Shown piece after piece: positions 1 to 12,895 of a stretch of DNA of 64,000 bases. The stretch's first letter is position 1, and every line of letters begins with the position of its first letter. The position numbers were made by a program, and so were the translations under genes. The notes beneath the pieces were generated by a model. That model was not told the origin of the DNA. It did no database searches and saw nothing but the letters and a program-made list of their open reading frames with translations. The stretch comes from Dugong dugon (Eukaryota > Chordata > Mammalia > Sirenia > Dugongidae). Where the stretch lies: positions 33,944,501 to 34,008,500 of the forward strand of contig CM057469.1 of assembly GCA_030035585.1 (NCBI GenBank), given 5' to 3'.

Positions 1-375
1 CTGTGTCAGGGTAGGTAGGGCTTGGCAAGTGAAGGGGGGACTTATATCAGCCCCAATCTGTAACTTTTGTGCAGGGTACAAATTGCACAACCATTGGGCA
101 CACTATAAATATGTTATGTTCCAATTTCCTTCAAACAAATGGCCCATTTTATCTTTCATTTATACAGAACAGTAGAAGCAGTGGATAAACGCCAACTGGC
201 ATTCAGCTTCAGTGCCAGGGTGGTAACAGGGAGCACTGAGGAGTGAGTGAGGCATTCTGGGATGGCCTGATTTAGTTTGTCTTGTGGGCTTGATACTGCT
301 CCTACATACATCCTGTGATTTTTCATGATGTCAAAAATCTGGATTTTAATGTGAAATATCTTACTTTTTTTTTTT
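1..375. other. No recognised feature
   Basis: AT-rich sequence at the left edge. I see no repeat family, coding pattern or simple repeat that I can name here. Confidence 0.5.
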
Positions 376-567
376 TGGCTTTAACAAACACATTTATTTT
401 CTCACAGTTTAGGAGGCTTGACGTCTAAATTCAGAGCAATGGCTCTAGGGGAAGGCTTTCTCTCTATGTCGGTTTTGAGGAAAAGCGTTAGTCTCTTCAG
501 CATCTGTTCCCGAGTTCCTGGGTGTGGCACATTGTACTTCCTTTTTTCTGTGCCTAATCTGCTCTTT
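376..567 (-). mobile_element. MaLR-like LTR fragment
   Basis: The stretch from about 377 to 500 matches by eye the 3' part of the LTR family seen complete at 5420-5930 and 52580-53603: the 'ctcacagtttaggaggct' region, then the block ending in 'ggggaaggctttctctct'. The similarity fades after about 500. It is an isolated fragment without a visible partner LTR. Confidence 0.6.
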
Positions 568-1967
568 TTTATTTATTTATTTTATTTTATTTTTGGTGAA
601 AATATATACAGGAAAACCCACTCCCATTCCGCAGGTTCTAAACATGATTAGCGACATCGGTTACATTCTTCACATTTGTGTCAACATTCTCATTATTTCT
701 GTTCTAGTTGTTTCGCCTTTATTTACTTAATCTCCCTGCCCTCCAAACTTCTCATTTATGCTTTATGATAGCTGTCGACCCTTTGGCCTTATATAGATAA
801 TTTTTGTCTTTAAAGAAACCAACACTCAAGTGTGACAATCTTTACTCTTTATGCTAAACTGTTACTTAGTTTGAAGGTGACTTCAGGGGATAGCTGCAAT
901 TTCAAGGTTTGAAGAGCAACTCAGGGCCATAGTCTTGGGAACTCCTCCAACATCAGTAGGTCCAGTAACTCTGGATTCTATAAGAATTTGATGTTATGTT
1001 CCACATTTTTCTCCCTTGTTAGTCAACTATTGTGTTCCTGATCGGAACGTTCAGTAGTGGTATCCCGGCACCATCTAGTTCCTCTGGTTTCAAGGTGGAA
1101 GGGCAATGGTTCATTTAGACCATTAGCCTTATAATCCAGTTCCTTCTCTGATTCTTGGATTTCCTTCTTTATTTTTTGTTCCAGACAAATAAAAACCAAT
1201 AGTTGTATCTTAGATGGCTGCTTATAAGCTTTTAAGACCTCAGACACTACTTACCAGAGTGGGAGATAGAACATAAATTTAAGAATTCTATTATGCCAAT
1301 TGACTGGATTGTCCCATGACACCATGACCCTAATCCCCCAAACCAAGAGAACTAATCCCATGAGGTGATTGGTTATACTTAATCAGTATCAGCATCTGTA
1401 CCCTCATTTTTTGGGTTGTTGTTATTGCTGCAAAACACTATACAGCCTAGCATTTGTCCATTCATACCTTTTCCCTAGGCACAGCTTATTGACATCAGTT
1501 GTATCAGCCATGCTGTGCAAACTTCATCCATATTTGGTGCCACCTTTGCCATTTCTATAAACAAAAACAAAAAGTACTTCTCCCTTCACCCACCACCACC
1601 ACTAGTCACCACTAATGAACATTAGTTTTTGTATATTTACCTATACAAAATGTCATTTCATAAAAGTGACAGTATACAATATTTTTTTTTGTTATTGATT
1701 AATTTTGCTCAACATAGTGTCCTCCAGGTTCATCCACGTTTTAAGATGTTTTGGGAATTAATTTTTCTTTAACGCTGAGTAGTATTCCATTGTGTGTATG
1801 TATGTACCACATTTACTTATCCATTCATCCACTGATGGGCATTTAGGTCGTTTCCATCTTTTTGCTAATGTTAATAGTGCTACAATGAAAATAGGTATAT
1901 GTCTGTTTATGTCACTTTATTAGATCCCTAGGGTATATATCTAGGAGTGGAACTGCTGGGTCATAGG

Positions 1968-2141
1968 GCAGCCTTACTGGCGCAGTGGTTAAGAGCTTGG
2001 CTACTAACGAAAAGGTCAGCAGTTTGAATCCACCAGTCAATCCTTGGAAACCCTATGGGGCAGTTCTACCCTGTCTTATAGGGTCGCTATGAGTTGGAAT
2101 CGACTCAATGGCAATGGTTTTTTTTTTCTTTTTCTTTTTTT
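1968..2141 (+). mobile_element. AfroSINE, tRNA-derived
   Basis: A tRNA-like head (gcgcagtggttaagagctt, then a B-box-like stretch near 2019) is followed by the common body with 'ggaaaccctatggggcagt'. It ends in the RTE-like tail 'tatgagttggaatcgactc' and a T-rich terminus. It splits the 3' part of the old L1: L1 sequence resumes at about 2142. Confidence 0.88.
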
Positions 2142-5100
2142 AGTGGCAGCTCTACCTCTAGTTTTTTGAGGAACCACCAGACTGTTTTCCAGAATGGTGT
2201 GTCTGAATTCCCACCAGCAATGGATGGAGGGTTCCAATTTCTCCACATCCCCTCCAACACTTAACTATTTTCCATTTTTTTTTTTAATTTTTATCTTCGC
2301 CATCCCAGTGGGAATGAAATGGTATCATATTGTGATTTTGATCTGCATTTTTTTGATGGTTAACAATGTTGAGCATTTTATCATGTGTCTGTTGGCCATT
2401 TGAATGTCCTCTTTGGTGAAGTGTCTATTCATGTCCTTTGACCAGTTTTTGATTGGATTATTTGTCTTTTTGTTGTTAAATTGCTGAAGTTTTTATACAT
2501 TTTAGATATTGGGCCTCTGCTGGTTATATCATTCCCAAAGGTTTTTTTTTTTTCCAGTCTATAGGTAGTCTCTTTACTCTTTTGATAAAGTCTTTTGATG
2601 AACATGAGTATTTAACTTTTATGAAGTCTCAGTTATCTATTTTGTTTTCTGTTGCTCACTCATTTGTTGTTGTGTTTAATAATCTATCATTGAAAAAAAT
2701 TAAGTCCCAAAGCTTTGCTCCTGCATTTTCTTCCAAGAACTTTATGATTTTAGATTTAACTTTTAGGTACTTGATCCAGTCTCAATTAGTTTTTGTGTAT
2801 GGTGTGAGATATGGATTTTGATTCATTTTTCTGCAGGTGAAAATCCCGTTTTGCCAGGACCATTTGTTAAAGAGACTCTTCTTCTGCCATTGAATGGATC
2901 TGGCTCTTTTGTTGAAAATTAATTGACCATAGATGTTTGGATTTATTTCTGGGTTTTCAATTATGTTCCATTGGTCTATGTGTCTATCATTAAACAAGTA
3001 CCAGGCTGTTATGATTACTGTAGCTATGTAATATGTTTTGATGTCATGAAGTGTGAGGCCTCCTATTTTTTTCTTCTTCAAAATTACTTTGGCTATTCAG
3101 AGTCTCTTGTCTTTCCATATAGAACTGACGATTAGTTTTTTCATTTCTGTAAAGAATGCTGCTGGAATTTTGATTGGTATTGAGTTGTATCTGTAGATAA
3201 CCTTGGGCAATATTGACATCTTGACTATAGTAAGTCTTCCAGTACATGAGCACAGAATGTCTTTCCATCTATTTAGGTCTTCTTTAGCCTCTTTCAGCAG
3301 TGTTTTGTAAATTTCCATTGCATAAATCTTTTACATCCTTGGGTAAATTTATTCCTAGATATTTTATTCTCTCAGATGCTATTGTAAATGGAGTTGTTTT
3401 CTTAATCTGTTGTTCAGATTTCTCATTGCTTGTGTATAGAAAGCCAGCTAATTTTTGTGTGTTGAGCTTGTATCCTGCAACTTCCCTAAATTCCTTTATT
3501 CTAGAAGGTTTTTAGTAGATTCTTTGGAATTTTCTAAATATGGAAACATGTTATCTCTGAACAGAGACAGTTTTACCTCTTCCTTTCCAATATGGGTGCT
3601 TTTTATTTCTTTTTCTTGCCTCATTGCTCTGGCTAGGGCCTCCAGTACAATACTGAATAGGAGTGGTGAGAGTGGGCATCCTTGTTTTGTTCCTGTTTCC
3701 ATGGGGAAAGATAGAGAACTTTGAGTATATATTGGCCATTGGTTTTTTAGATTCCCTTAATCATGTTGAGGAACTTCCCTTTCATCACTCTCTTGTTAAG
3801 AGTTTTTCATCAAGAAAGGGTGCTAGATTTTATCAAATGCTGTTTCTGTGTCACTTGAGATGATCATATGGTTCTTTTCCTTTGTTCTATTAATGTGGTG
3901 TATACATTTACTGATTTTCTAATATTGAACCAATCTTAACATTCCTGAAATAAATCCCACTTGATCATGTTGTATAATTCTTTTAATATGCTGTTGGATT
4001 CTGCTTGCTAGTATTTGACTGGGAATTTTGGCATCTTTATTCATAAGAAATATGGGTCTGTAGTTTTCTTTTCTTGTGGTGTCTTTGTCTGGCTTTGGTA
4101 CCAGGGTAGTGCTGGTACAAAACTCTTCATAGAAAGAGTGAGGAAGTATCCCTTCTTTGTCTACTTTTTGGAAGAGTTTGAACAGGATGGTGTCAGTTCT
4201 TCTCTACATGTTCAATGGAATTCCTCTGTAAAGTCATCTGATCCCAAAATTTTCTTTTTTGGGAGACTTATTACTGATTCAGTCTCTTCACTTGTTATGT
4301 GTCTGTTGGGTTTTCTACTTACTTGTGAGTCAGTTTAGGTAGGTTATATGCTTCTAAGACTTTGTCCATTTCATCAAAGTTACCAATTTTGTTGGAGTAC
4401 AATTGTTCATAGTATTCTGTTATGATCCTTTTTACGTCATTTGGATCAGTTGTAATGTCTCCACTTTCATGTCTTATTTTGGTTATTTTAATCTTCTATT
4501 GTTTCTTTTTCAACCTAGCAACAGGTTTGTTGATTTTATTGATCTTTCAAAGAACCAACTTCTGAATTTGTTGATTCTCTCTACTGTTTTGCTGTTTCAT
4601 TTATTTCTGCTCTGATCTTTATTGTCTCTTTTCTTCTAGTAGCTTTAGGTTTAGTTTGCTGTTATTTTTCTAGCTGTAGAGTTACACTATTTATTTGAGT
4701 CCTTTCTTCTTTTCTAATGTAGGCCTTTATTGCTATAAATTTTTCTCTGAAGACTGCCTTAGCTGCATCCCATAAGTTTTGGTATGATGTGTTTTCATTT
4801 TTATTTATATCCAGGTATTTTTTTATTTCACTCTTGATGTCTTCCTTGAACCAATAATTGTTTAATAGCACATTGTTTAACTTCCATGAATTTTTGTGTT
4901 TTCTGCTTTTGCTTCTGCTGATAATTTCTAATATTCGTTTGTGGTCAGAGAACATACTTTGTATAATTTCAATATTTTTAACTTTTCTGAGGCTTGTTTT
5001 GTGAGATAGCATGTAGTCTATTCTAGGAAATCATTCATATGCACAGGGGCAAAATGTGTATTGTTCTGATGATGGGTGGAGTGTTCTATATATGTCTGTC

Positions 5101-5419
5101 AGGTCCAATTGGTTTATGGTATTATTTAAGTCCTCTACATCCTTACTGATCTTCTTTTTAGACATTCTGTCCAGAATTGAAAGTGGTGTATAGAAGTCTC
5201 CAATTATTATTGTGGAGTTGTCTATTATTGTTGTTGTTGTTAGGTGCTGTCAAGTCAGTTCTGATTTATAGCGACTCTATGTACAAGAGAAGGAAACACT
5301 GCCCAGTCCCGTGCCATCCTCATAATTGTTGTTATGTTTGAGCCCATTGTTGCAGCCACTGTGTCAATCCATCTCCTTGAGAGTCTCCCTCTTTTTCACT
5401 GACCGTCTACTTTACCAAG

Positions 5420-5930
5420 TGTCTTAGTCATCCAGTGCTGCCATAACAGAAATACCACAAGTGGATGGCTTCAACAAAGAGAAGTCCATTCTCCCACCAT
5501 CTAGTAGGCTACGAGTCCAAACTCAGAGTGCCGGCTCCAGGGGAAGGCCCTTTCTCTCTGTCAGCTCCAGAGGAAGGTCCTTGTCATCAGTCTCCCCCTG
5601 ATCTGGGAGCGTCTCAGCTCAGGAACCTCAGGTCCAAAGGATGTGCCCTGTTCCTGGCACTGCTTTCTTGGTGGTATGAGGTCCCCATGTCTCTCTGCTA
5701 GCTTCTCTCTTTGATATCTCAAAAGACATTGGCTTAAGACACTATCTAATCTTGAAGACCTCATCAATATAACTGCCACTAATCGATTTTATTACATCAT
5801 AGTGATAGCATTTACAACACATAGGGAAATCACATTAGATGATAAAATGGTAGACAATTATACAATACTGGGAATCATGATCTAGCCAAGTTGACAGATA
5901 TTTTGGGGGAACACAATTCAGTCCATAACA
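5420..5930 (-). mobile_element. Solo MaLR-like LTR, inserted in the RTE
   Basis: A 511-bp solo LTR in minus orientation, beginning 'tgtcttagtc' and ending 'ccataaca' on the plus strand (TG...CA termini). Flanking 5-mers are ccaag (5415-5419) and ccaaa (5931-5935), a target duplication with one mismatch. They lie where RTE sequence is expected to be continuous, so the LTR entered after the RTE. The overall layout resembles mammalian MaLR (MST/MLT1) LTRs, but the copies look lineage-specific. Confidence 0.82.
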
Positions 5931-6590
5931 CCAAACATGATGTCCTTCTCCAGGGACTGGTCCCTCTTGATAACATGTCCAATGCATGTGAGACAAAGTC
6001 TTGCCATCTTCACTTCTAAGGAACTCTCTGGATGTACTTCTTCCAAGATTTGTTGGCTCTTCTGGCAGTTCAAGGTATATTCAATATTCTTCACCAACAT
6101 CATAATTCAAAGGCATCAATTATTCTTTGGTCTCTCTTATTCATTGTCCAGCTTTCCCATGCATATGAGGTGATTGAAAATACCATGGCTTGGGTCAGGC
6201 ACACCTTAGTCCTCAAAGTGACATCTTTGTTTTTTAACACTTAAAAAGGTCTTTTGCAGCAGATTTGTCCAATGCAAAATGTTATATGATTTCTTGACTG
6301 ATATTTCCATGGGTGTTGACAGTGGATCCAAGTCAAATGAAACTCTTAACAACTTCAATATTTTCTCCATTTATTATGATGTTGCTTATTGGTCTAGTTG
6401 TGAGAATTTTTGTTTTCTTTATGTTGAGATGTAATCCATACTGAAGGCTGTAGTCTTTGATCTTCATCAGTAAGTGCTTCAAGTCCTCTTCACTTGCAGC
6501 AAGGAAAGTTATGGCATTTGCATATTGCAGGTTATTAATGAGTCTCCCTGCAATTCTGATGCCATGTTCTTCTTCATATAGTCCACCTTC

Positions 6591-6902
6591 TCAGATTATT
6601 TGCTCAGCATACAGATTGAATAAGTATAGTGAAAGGATACAACCCTGACACACATCTTTCCTGATTTTAAACCACACAGTATCCCCTTGTTCCGTTCCAA
6701 TGACTGCCTCTTGATCTATGCACAGGTTCCTCATGAGCAAAATTAAGTGTTCTGGAATTCCCATTCTTTGCAATATTATCCATAATTTTTTATGATCCAC
6801 ACAGTCGAATGCCTTTGCATAGTTAATAAAACAGAAGTAAACATCTTTCTGGTATTGTCTGCTTTCAGCCGAGTTCCATCTGGCATCAGCAATGATCTTC
6901 AT
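6591..6902 (-). pseudogene. RTE reverse-transcriptase fragment
   Basis: On the minus strand, about 100 codons remain open and show two reverse-transcriptase blocks: a YAKAFDCVDH segment (the first catalytic Asp region) and a QGC-LS-YLFNLYAE segment. The YADD block that should follow is not in this open frame. The same region of the family is represented at 36076-36497 and 43337-43654. This is a decayed remnant, not a gene. Confidence 0.85.
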
Positions 6903-7688
6903 TCCACATCCTCTTCTGAATCTAGCTTGACTTTCTGGCAGTACCCTGTTGATTAGTTAGTATTTGTTTCATATATTTTGGAGCACTAATGTTAGGTGCA
7001 TATGTATTTATAATTGTTATGTCTTCTTGATGAATTAACCCTTTATTATTAGGTAATGTCCTTCTTTGTCTCTTACAATAGATTTTGATTTAAAGCCTAT
7101 TTTATCTGGCATCAGTAGGGCCACATCTGCTCTTTTTTGGTTACTACTTGCATAGAATATTCTTTTCGATCCTTTTACTTTCAATCTGTTTGTATCCTTG
7201 TTTCTAAGGTGTGTCTCTTGTCGGCAACATAAGAATGGATTATGTTTTTCATCCATTCTGTCACTCTGCTTTTTGAATGGGTAGTTAAGACCATCTATAT
7301 TTAAAGTGATTACTGAAAACAAAAGTATCTTCTTTATTCATTTTGCTGAATATCTTTTGTGTGTCTTATATCTTCTTTATCCCATTATTTCCATATTTCT
7401 GTTATTTTTTGGGTTCAGTTGCTTTTTCTGTGTTGAGACTTTTTGAATTTCTTTCTTCTTCCCTTCTGCATATTTTTTCTAAGTATCTTCTTAGTCATTA
7501 CCATAAATATAACATTGAAAAACTTACAATTACCCCAACTTATTTCAGCTTGCTGCCAACATTTAACATATAATAAACAAGTAACATACAATAGTAACAT
7601 ACTAAAATTCTAATCCTGTTTTACTCCTCCTTCCCCCTTTTTTGTTGTTCAGTCTCCACTTACATCATTGTACGTCCTATATCCAATA

Positions 7689-7852
7689 GGATCCCTGGTG
7701 GTGCAGCGGTTAAGTGCTACAGCTGCTAACCAAAAGGGCAGCAAGTTTGAATCCACTAGCTGCTCCTTGGAAACCCTATGGGCCAGTTCTGTTCTGTCCT
7801 ATAGGGTTGCTATGAGTTGGAATCGACTCGATGGCGGTGAGTTTGGGTTTGG
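7689..7852 (+). mobile_element. AfroSINE, tRNA-derived
   Basis: The element starts 'ggatccctggtggtgcagcg', carries the 'gctgctaaccaaaagg' segment and the 'gttgctatgagttggaatc' tail. It lies upstream of ORF2 in the old L1. I see no clear target duplication. Confidence 0.87.
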
Positions 7853-8319
7853 TATACCCAGTAGCTTTAATTTGTATTTATTTGTAAAACAGTTAATGTT
7901 GTATTGCTTGTGGAACTTAACTATTGAGCTTACTCCCTGAAAATACCGTATACTGGGTCCTTATATTTGCCCATGCCATTACCTTTATTGGAGCTCTTTC
8001 TCTCTCTTTTTCTTTCCCGTGTGAGATTCAAGTACTTGTCTAGTGTTCTTTCCTTTCCGTAATATCCTGCTTTTAAATTGTTTGCTCAGATTATTGTTTC
8101 AATACAAGCAAAACATATCTGCTGGTTGTTATTTTCTGTCTGCAGCTCACCTATTTGCAACTTGTAGACTAAACAGTCAGACCCTGAGGTGCTACTTTCA
8201 GGGACGATGCTGCACAAGAGGTATTAGGAGTTTGTGTTACTGCTCAGTAGGAGTATCATTTTTGTTTGGAGCTGTAGCTGGAAAGTTTTTTCTTCAGCTC
8301 AAAACCAAATAAGTAAAAC

Positions 8320-8653
8320 AACAACAAATCAAACAAGATAAAGATGCTGAAAAACAAAGTGTTCATAGCCAAGATAGAGAGAGCTGAGCGCCTCAGACTT
8401 AGAGAAAGGCTCTTCTTTGGTGATAAGTAAAGTGGGTGGCAGGCATTTTGTCAAGTGTGTTGAAGCAAGACAAAACCTCCTTGGGAACAAAATGATGAGG
8501 ATTTTTAAATATTTTAATTTTTAACCTCAACTCTGTGACTCTCAGCAATTATTAATAAGTTTCCTCCTAGAAGGGGAGCCCCACTGACTACCCCTTCAAA
8601 TTTCTGATGCTTAGAATGAGAAGAATGGGAAATTGACATACTTTTTCTTCTGG

Positions 8654-8704
<51 letters not shown>

Positions 8705-8958
8705 CTATTGGTCTAGGACTCAAAAGCCAGAGTTCTAGCAATGCATTAATCAGAGTTCTTCACTGCAATCAACAGGAACCAAGTCTGGCTGCTTTAAGCA
8801 AGAAGGGAATTTATTGGAAAAGCAGCAAGGGAGCACAGACTCCATGGGAAGCCAGAGGACAAGGCTTGGTAAATGGCCAGAGAAAAGGGAGCTCTAGAGG
8901 GCCAGGCAGCCAGAAGCATGGCATAGGGTACAGACAGTCTAGTCAGCTAGTTAGTGTT
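8320..8958. other. Unassigned stretch with a GT microsatellite
   Basis: Apart from the GT tract I recognise no family. The part from about 8735 to 8958 has the look of an interspersed repeat, but I cannot name it. It may be an insertion in the old L1. Confidence 0.4.
8659..8702. repeat. (GT)n microsatellite, 22 units
   Basis: An uninterrupted GT run of 44 bases, seen directly. Its purity suggests it is polymorphic. Confidence 0.97.
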
Positions 8959-10340
8959 TCCTTATAAGCAACATATAGGTTTTTTTTTTAAAGAAGTATT
9001 TAGTACGTTTATACTTAATTTACTGACTAATAGGTTTGGGATTAAATTTACTATATTACATTTTTTGTTCTACTTTTTAATGTTTCTTCTCTGTTTTCTT
9101 GCCTTCTTTTTGATTAATTATCTTTATTATTCTATTTATCCTATCTAATAGCTTGTCAGGTATACATTTTTTCTATTCTTTTAATGATTACCATAATTAA
9201 AATATACATCCTTTAACTTATTAAAATCTATTATAAATTAGTACTTTACCACTGCCTGGAAAGTGCAAAGACCTTAGAATATTTCAGCTACATTATCCCT
9301 CTTCTGCTTTTCATGTGATTTTTACTGAGTGTTTATACATATATTTTAAACCCCAAAAGACAGTATTGTTATTGTTTTATACAGTCAGTATTCATTTTGA
9401 TTCATCCATATATTTGCTTTTTCCATTGTAAATTTCCATCTGGGATCATTGCCTTCTGCCTGAATACTCCTTTCAGTACATCCTTTAATGTAGGTCTACT
9501 GGCCACAAATTCTCTCAGTTGTGTGTATGTGTGTCTGAAAAAAAAAATATTTATTTTATCTTCATTTTGAGTATTAATTTTACTGGGTATAGAATTCTAG
9601 CTTGGTGGTATTTTCTTCTAGCTATTTGAAGAATAACATTGTCTTCTGCTTCCATTAGTCTTTGTGATAAATCAGCTGTCATTCTTACTATTGCCTTTTT
9701 GAAGGAAATATGTTTTCTCTATCTGCTTTAAAGATTTTCTCTTTGTCTTTTGTTCTCAGTAGTTTGACTACGACATGCCTATGTATGCTTTCTTTATATT
9801 TATCCTGCTTAGGGGTATATAAAGTTCCTTGACTCTCTGACTTGATGTCATTTAATCAGTTTGAAAAATCCTTGATCATTATCTATTCAAATATTTTTTA
9901 TGGTCTACATTTTCTTATCCTTCAGTGAGTGAATTTGCACATACATTAGAAATTTTCACTTCATACAATTTTACCTTTGTGTCTTTTTCTATATATATTT
10001 TTTAATCTTCTTGTCTTTTCATATTCCAGTCTGCTTACTATCTTCTGGCTTGTCTTCCAGTTCACTGTTTATTCAGTTATGTCTAATCTGCTGTAAAATA
10101 TATTCCTTGAGCTCCTATTTTAAGTTATAGAATTTCTTTTGACACTGTGTATCTTGTATTTTTCTGGCCTAAATTTTCCATCTTGCTTTTAAATTTCTTA
10201 AACACATAAATCATAATAATTTTAAAGTTTCATTCTGATAATTTCAAAATCTGAATCTCCTGTGGGAATATTTCTATTGTGTGTCTGTTTCCTCTTGGTT
10301 TCTGGTCTGTTCTTATATTTTTGCATACCTATTCATTAAG

Positions 10341-10476
10341 TCTCAGAAGACAGGCCTGGCAACCTGCTTCTGAAAGGTCATGGCCTTAAAAACCCTATGG
10401 AGCACAGTTCTACTCTGACACACATGGGGTTACCATGCATTAAAATTGACTCAACGGCAACTAAGAACAGCAAGAA
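10341..10476 (+). mobile_element. AfroSINE fragment (3' part)
   Basis: The head is missing. The body 'caggcctggcaacctgcttc', the 'ctgacacacatggggttacc' block and the tail 'attgactcaacggcaacta' are present. This is the SINE type carrying the 'acacatgggg' block. Confidence 0.8.
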
Positions 10477-10479
10477 GCC

Positions 10480-11520
10480 ATTAATTGAATGTCTCCATTT
10501 TGTATAAAAATGCTTTGAGGCTCAGTATGACACTATCTTCCATTTAGTTGTGCTTGGGGCAAGCAACTGGGCTAGAGACAGATATCTTCAACACAATCTG
10601 AGACTGAGCTGATTTGAAGTTAGACTTTGGTAATTGTGAGGGCTGGTCTATTCCTTATTCACTCTTACTTTTAGAGTATAGTCCTTCAGGGTTTCAACTA
10701 AAAGTTTGGGGTATTTTCCAGGGCCCTCTTCCTTGGTGGTTCCTGAATATCAATTTTTTTCCCCAGCCCCATGTGTTTGCCAAAAGCTCTGCTCAGCTTC
10801 TCAGTCTCTCAGTCACTGCTTTCACTTTTAGAATAATTAATTGACTAGATGGGAGGTGCAGCACAAAACATGGGGCTCATCTTGCTTCATTTACCTTCTC
10901 TCTGGGATTTTGCCTCCTCAAGTTGTCTCTGCTGTGGTATCTCTAATGCTGGCAAACTGATTTTTAAAAACTTTTTTTTTTCTTTTCCTCAGTGGGAGGG
11001 TTGGCCTGAAACAAGCTACTCTACCTTTTCCAGAAGCAGAAGTTCCCAGCATAACTTATAAATTAAATAGAATACAATAGAATGAATCAGAAAATATTAG
11101 AATGTGTCATACATAGTTAAGGGTTAGCTTTGCTTCATAAAATTTTGTTTTGTCCCAGCATCTCCCAAAATTGTGCAAAGTCTTAATCTGTCGCTCTGCT
11201 TCCCTGATTGAACACTGACTGATACAGTGTGGCAAATATGTACCATTGAAAGACTGTTTACAATTCCGTGGTTTTTTTTCTTTCAAAGCAACAATCACGT
11301 GCTTTACAGATCATAAGAAGATACCCAAAGATAGATGAAGCTGTGTTACATTTTGTTACTAAGATTCTCGCAGAAGTATCACTTTTCACACAGCCTTGCA
11401 ATGCGATTGAAAGTGGGAGAAATTACCAAATCCCTTCAAACAGATGAAAGAGATCTCAAAGCAATGAGAGGCTGGTATGATCGGTGCATGTATCTCACAT
11501 CATCCCGTATTATTAAGGTA
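10480..11520. other. Unassigned; possible continuation of L1 5' region
   Basis: Parts of 10.6-11.0 kb resemble minus-strand L1M 5' sequence, but not strongly enough to call. The remainder shows no recognisable feature. Confidence 0.35.
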
Positions 11521-11524
11521 GTGA

Positions 11525-12075
11525 CTATGATAGTCATCGATTGCCACCACACAGCCCTTCCTTTCCTGTATGTGCATGCTGTTCCTCGAAGCAAGAGGTG
11601 GAGTCCAATTCCCCTCCTCTGAATCTAGGCCTGATCAATAGAACATAGAAGAGTGATGTTCTGGCACCTGTGAGGCTATATCATAAGAAACCTCACAATT
11701 TATTTTAGGGCCTTTTCAAACACTTACTCTTGGAATGTCCTTTTGAGGACCCAGGCATTATACTGTAAGAAGGCCAGGCCACAGGTGGAGGCCACATGTA
11801 GGGGCCCTGGTCAATAGCACTAGCTGAGCTCCAGCCCACAGGACAGCCCACATCAACTATCAGCCGCGTGAGGGTGCCATCATGAAAGTCCAGCCCATCA
11901 AGCATTCAGATGTCTGCAGCCCTGGCCGCATCTGACTGCCACCACACAAAAGACCAAGGAAACCCAGATGAGTCCAGTCAGCCCACCGAAACATTAGCCG
12001 TCATAAAATGGATATTGTATTAAGCCTCTAAGTTTTGGGCTCATTTACTTTGCAGCAATAGTTAACCAAAACAGT
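11525..12075 (+). mobile_element. MLT1-like (MaLR) LTR, old
   Basis: The element has a 'tgatcaatagaacatagaag' segment near the start. It closes with 'taagcctctaagttttggg' and 'cagcaatagttaaccaaaac', which matches the typical 3' end of MLT1-type LTRs. It is diverged and its start is approximate. Confidence 0.55.
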
Positions 12076-12119
12076 GTCATAGTTTAATTGGCAGAGTTTT
12101 TTCTTTTTTGTTTGCTTTT

Positions 12120-12240
12120 TTTATGGGCAAGTTACATTTGAGAAATTCAGTAATAACTTCCTTATTTCACAGGGTTGCTTTGAGAATTAAATCTCTATAC
12201 TAATAAAATTTATTATTATTTTCGTAATGTATGAGAGTAG
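12120..12240 (+). mobile_element. MIR fragment
   Basis: 'gggcaagttacatttgag', followed by 'cttatttcacagggttgc', is the layout of the MIR 3' half. It is old and diverged. Confidence 0.45.
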
Positions 12241-12890
12241 CACTATGGACTTAAAATAGATTTCCCCAGTCTTACTCTCTTGCCTTTTTCCTCCCTCTTT
12301 CTGTACCTCCCTTCTCTGCTTCCCCTTGGAATTCTCTCTGCGGGCCCATTCCCATCATTTTTCTCTTCCTCTGTCTCCTCTTCTTCCTTGCACTGTGTCT
12401 GTTTTCCTTCTCTTGATGAAAATGCAACTGTATGTCAGGTTTCAGCCATCTATGACTTCAGAGTAAAGTCACATCTCCTTTAAATACTTGAATTTGACTG
12501 ACTTTCAGCTCTCCCTCGTTCACGCAGGAACTGAGCCCTCCTTCCAGGTTATTTCTGAGGTGGCACACACACTGAGGAGTGAGTACCCCATGCTCTTCTC
12601 TGTAATCTCCTTATCAAGTCACATGAACACAATTTCCACTGCCAGTGACCCTCCCCCTGCAAAGATGGCTACCTGCCAGTGCCACCAGACTAATCCCTCT
12701 TAGTCCTCACCACGGGGCAGGAGCGCCACTTTCCCCCTTGCCACCCAGTTCACAACTGCTTTCTTACTTCTCAATCCAACTATAACTAGGCTATAATTTC
12801 TCTCCATACCTATGGTTTCTCCTGCCACCTCCCTTAATTTTTATTATATGTATAAAATCATAAAAGTAATACATGTTTATTATAAAAAAT
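12241..12890. other. Unassigned, pyrimidine-rich
   Basis: A C/T-rich stretch without a repeat I can name and without coding features. Confidence 0.4.
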
Positions 12891-12895
12891 TCTAA

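Larger units (their letters stand above)
5222..6948 (-). mobile_element. RTE-type LINE, 5'-truncated, interrupted by an LTR
   Basis: The 3' end is marked by a (GTT)n tract on the plus strand at 5222-5241, then the typical 'taggtgctgtcaagtcagt' start. RTE sequence continues to 5419, resumes after the LTR at about 5931, and ends near 6948 where L1 sequence returns. About 1.2 kb of RTE remains, covering the C-terminal reverse-transcriptase region and 3' UTR. The same family occurs at 27284, 35377, 42800 and, on the plus strand, 45630. Confidence 0.88.
1700..7322 (-). pseudogene. L1 ORF2 remnant (endonuclease-reverse transcriptase), broken
   Basis: On the minus strand, 7322-7035 encodes the start of an L1 ORF2 endonuclease domain: an ITLNIDGLN-type start followed by a QETHL motif. 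Around 3700-3500 there is the reverse-transcriptase motif [13 protein letters not shown]. The C-terminal part is recognisable at about 3318-2782, including the [10 protein letters not shown] and IPIKIP segments. Many stops, frameshifts and two insertions (5222-6948 and 1968-2141) break it. Without the insertions the span is about 3.7 kb, close to the usual ORF2 length. It cannot encode a working protein. Confidence 0.88.
568..10340 (-). mobile_element. Old LINE-1 (L1M-type), nearly full length, interrupted
   Basis: A long L1 read on the minus strand. Its A-rich 3' end lies at 568-600 (T-rich on the plus strand), followed by a 3' UTR that resembles the one at 21699-21950. ORF2 similarity runs from about 1700 to 7322. 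The ORF1/5' part seems to cover about 9400-10340 and may extend towards 11 kb. It is interrupted by SINEs at 1968 and 7689, by an RTE with its own LTR at 5222-6948, and possibly by unrelated DNA around 8.3-8.95 kb. Removing the recognised insertions leaves about 7.7 kb, a plausible size for an L1M. The left and middle parts are secure; the right boundary is approximate. Confidence 0.85.
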
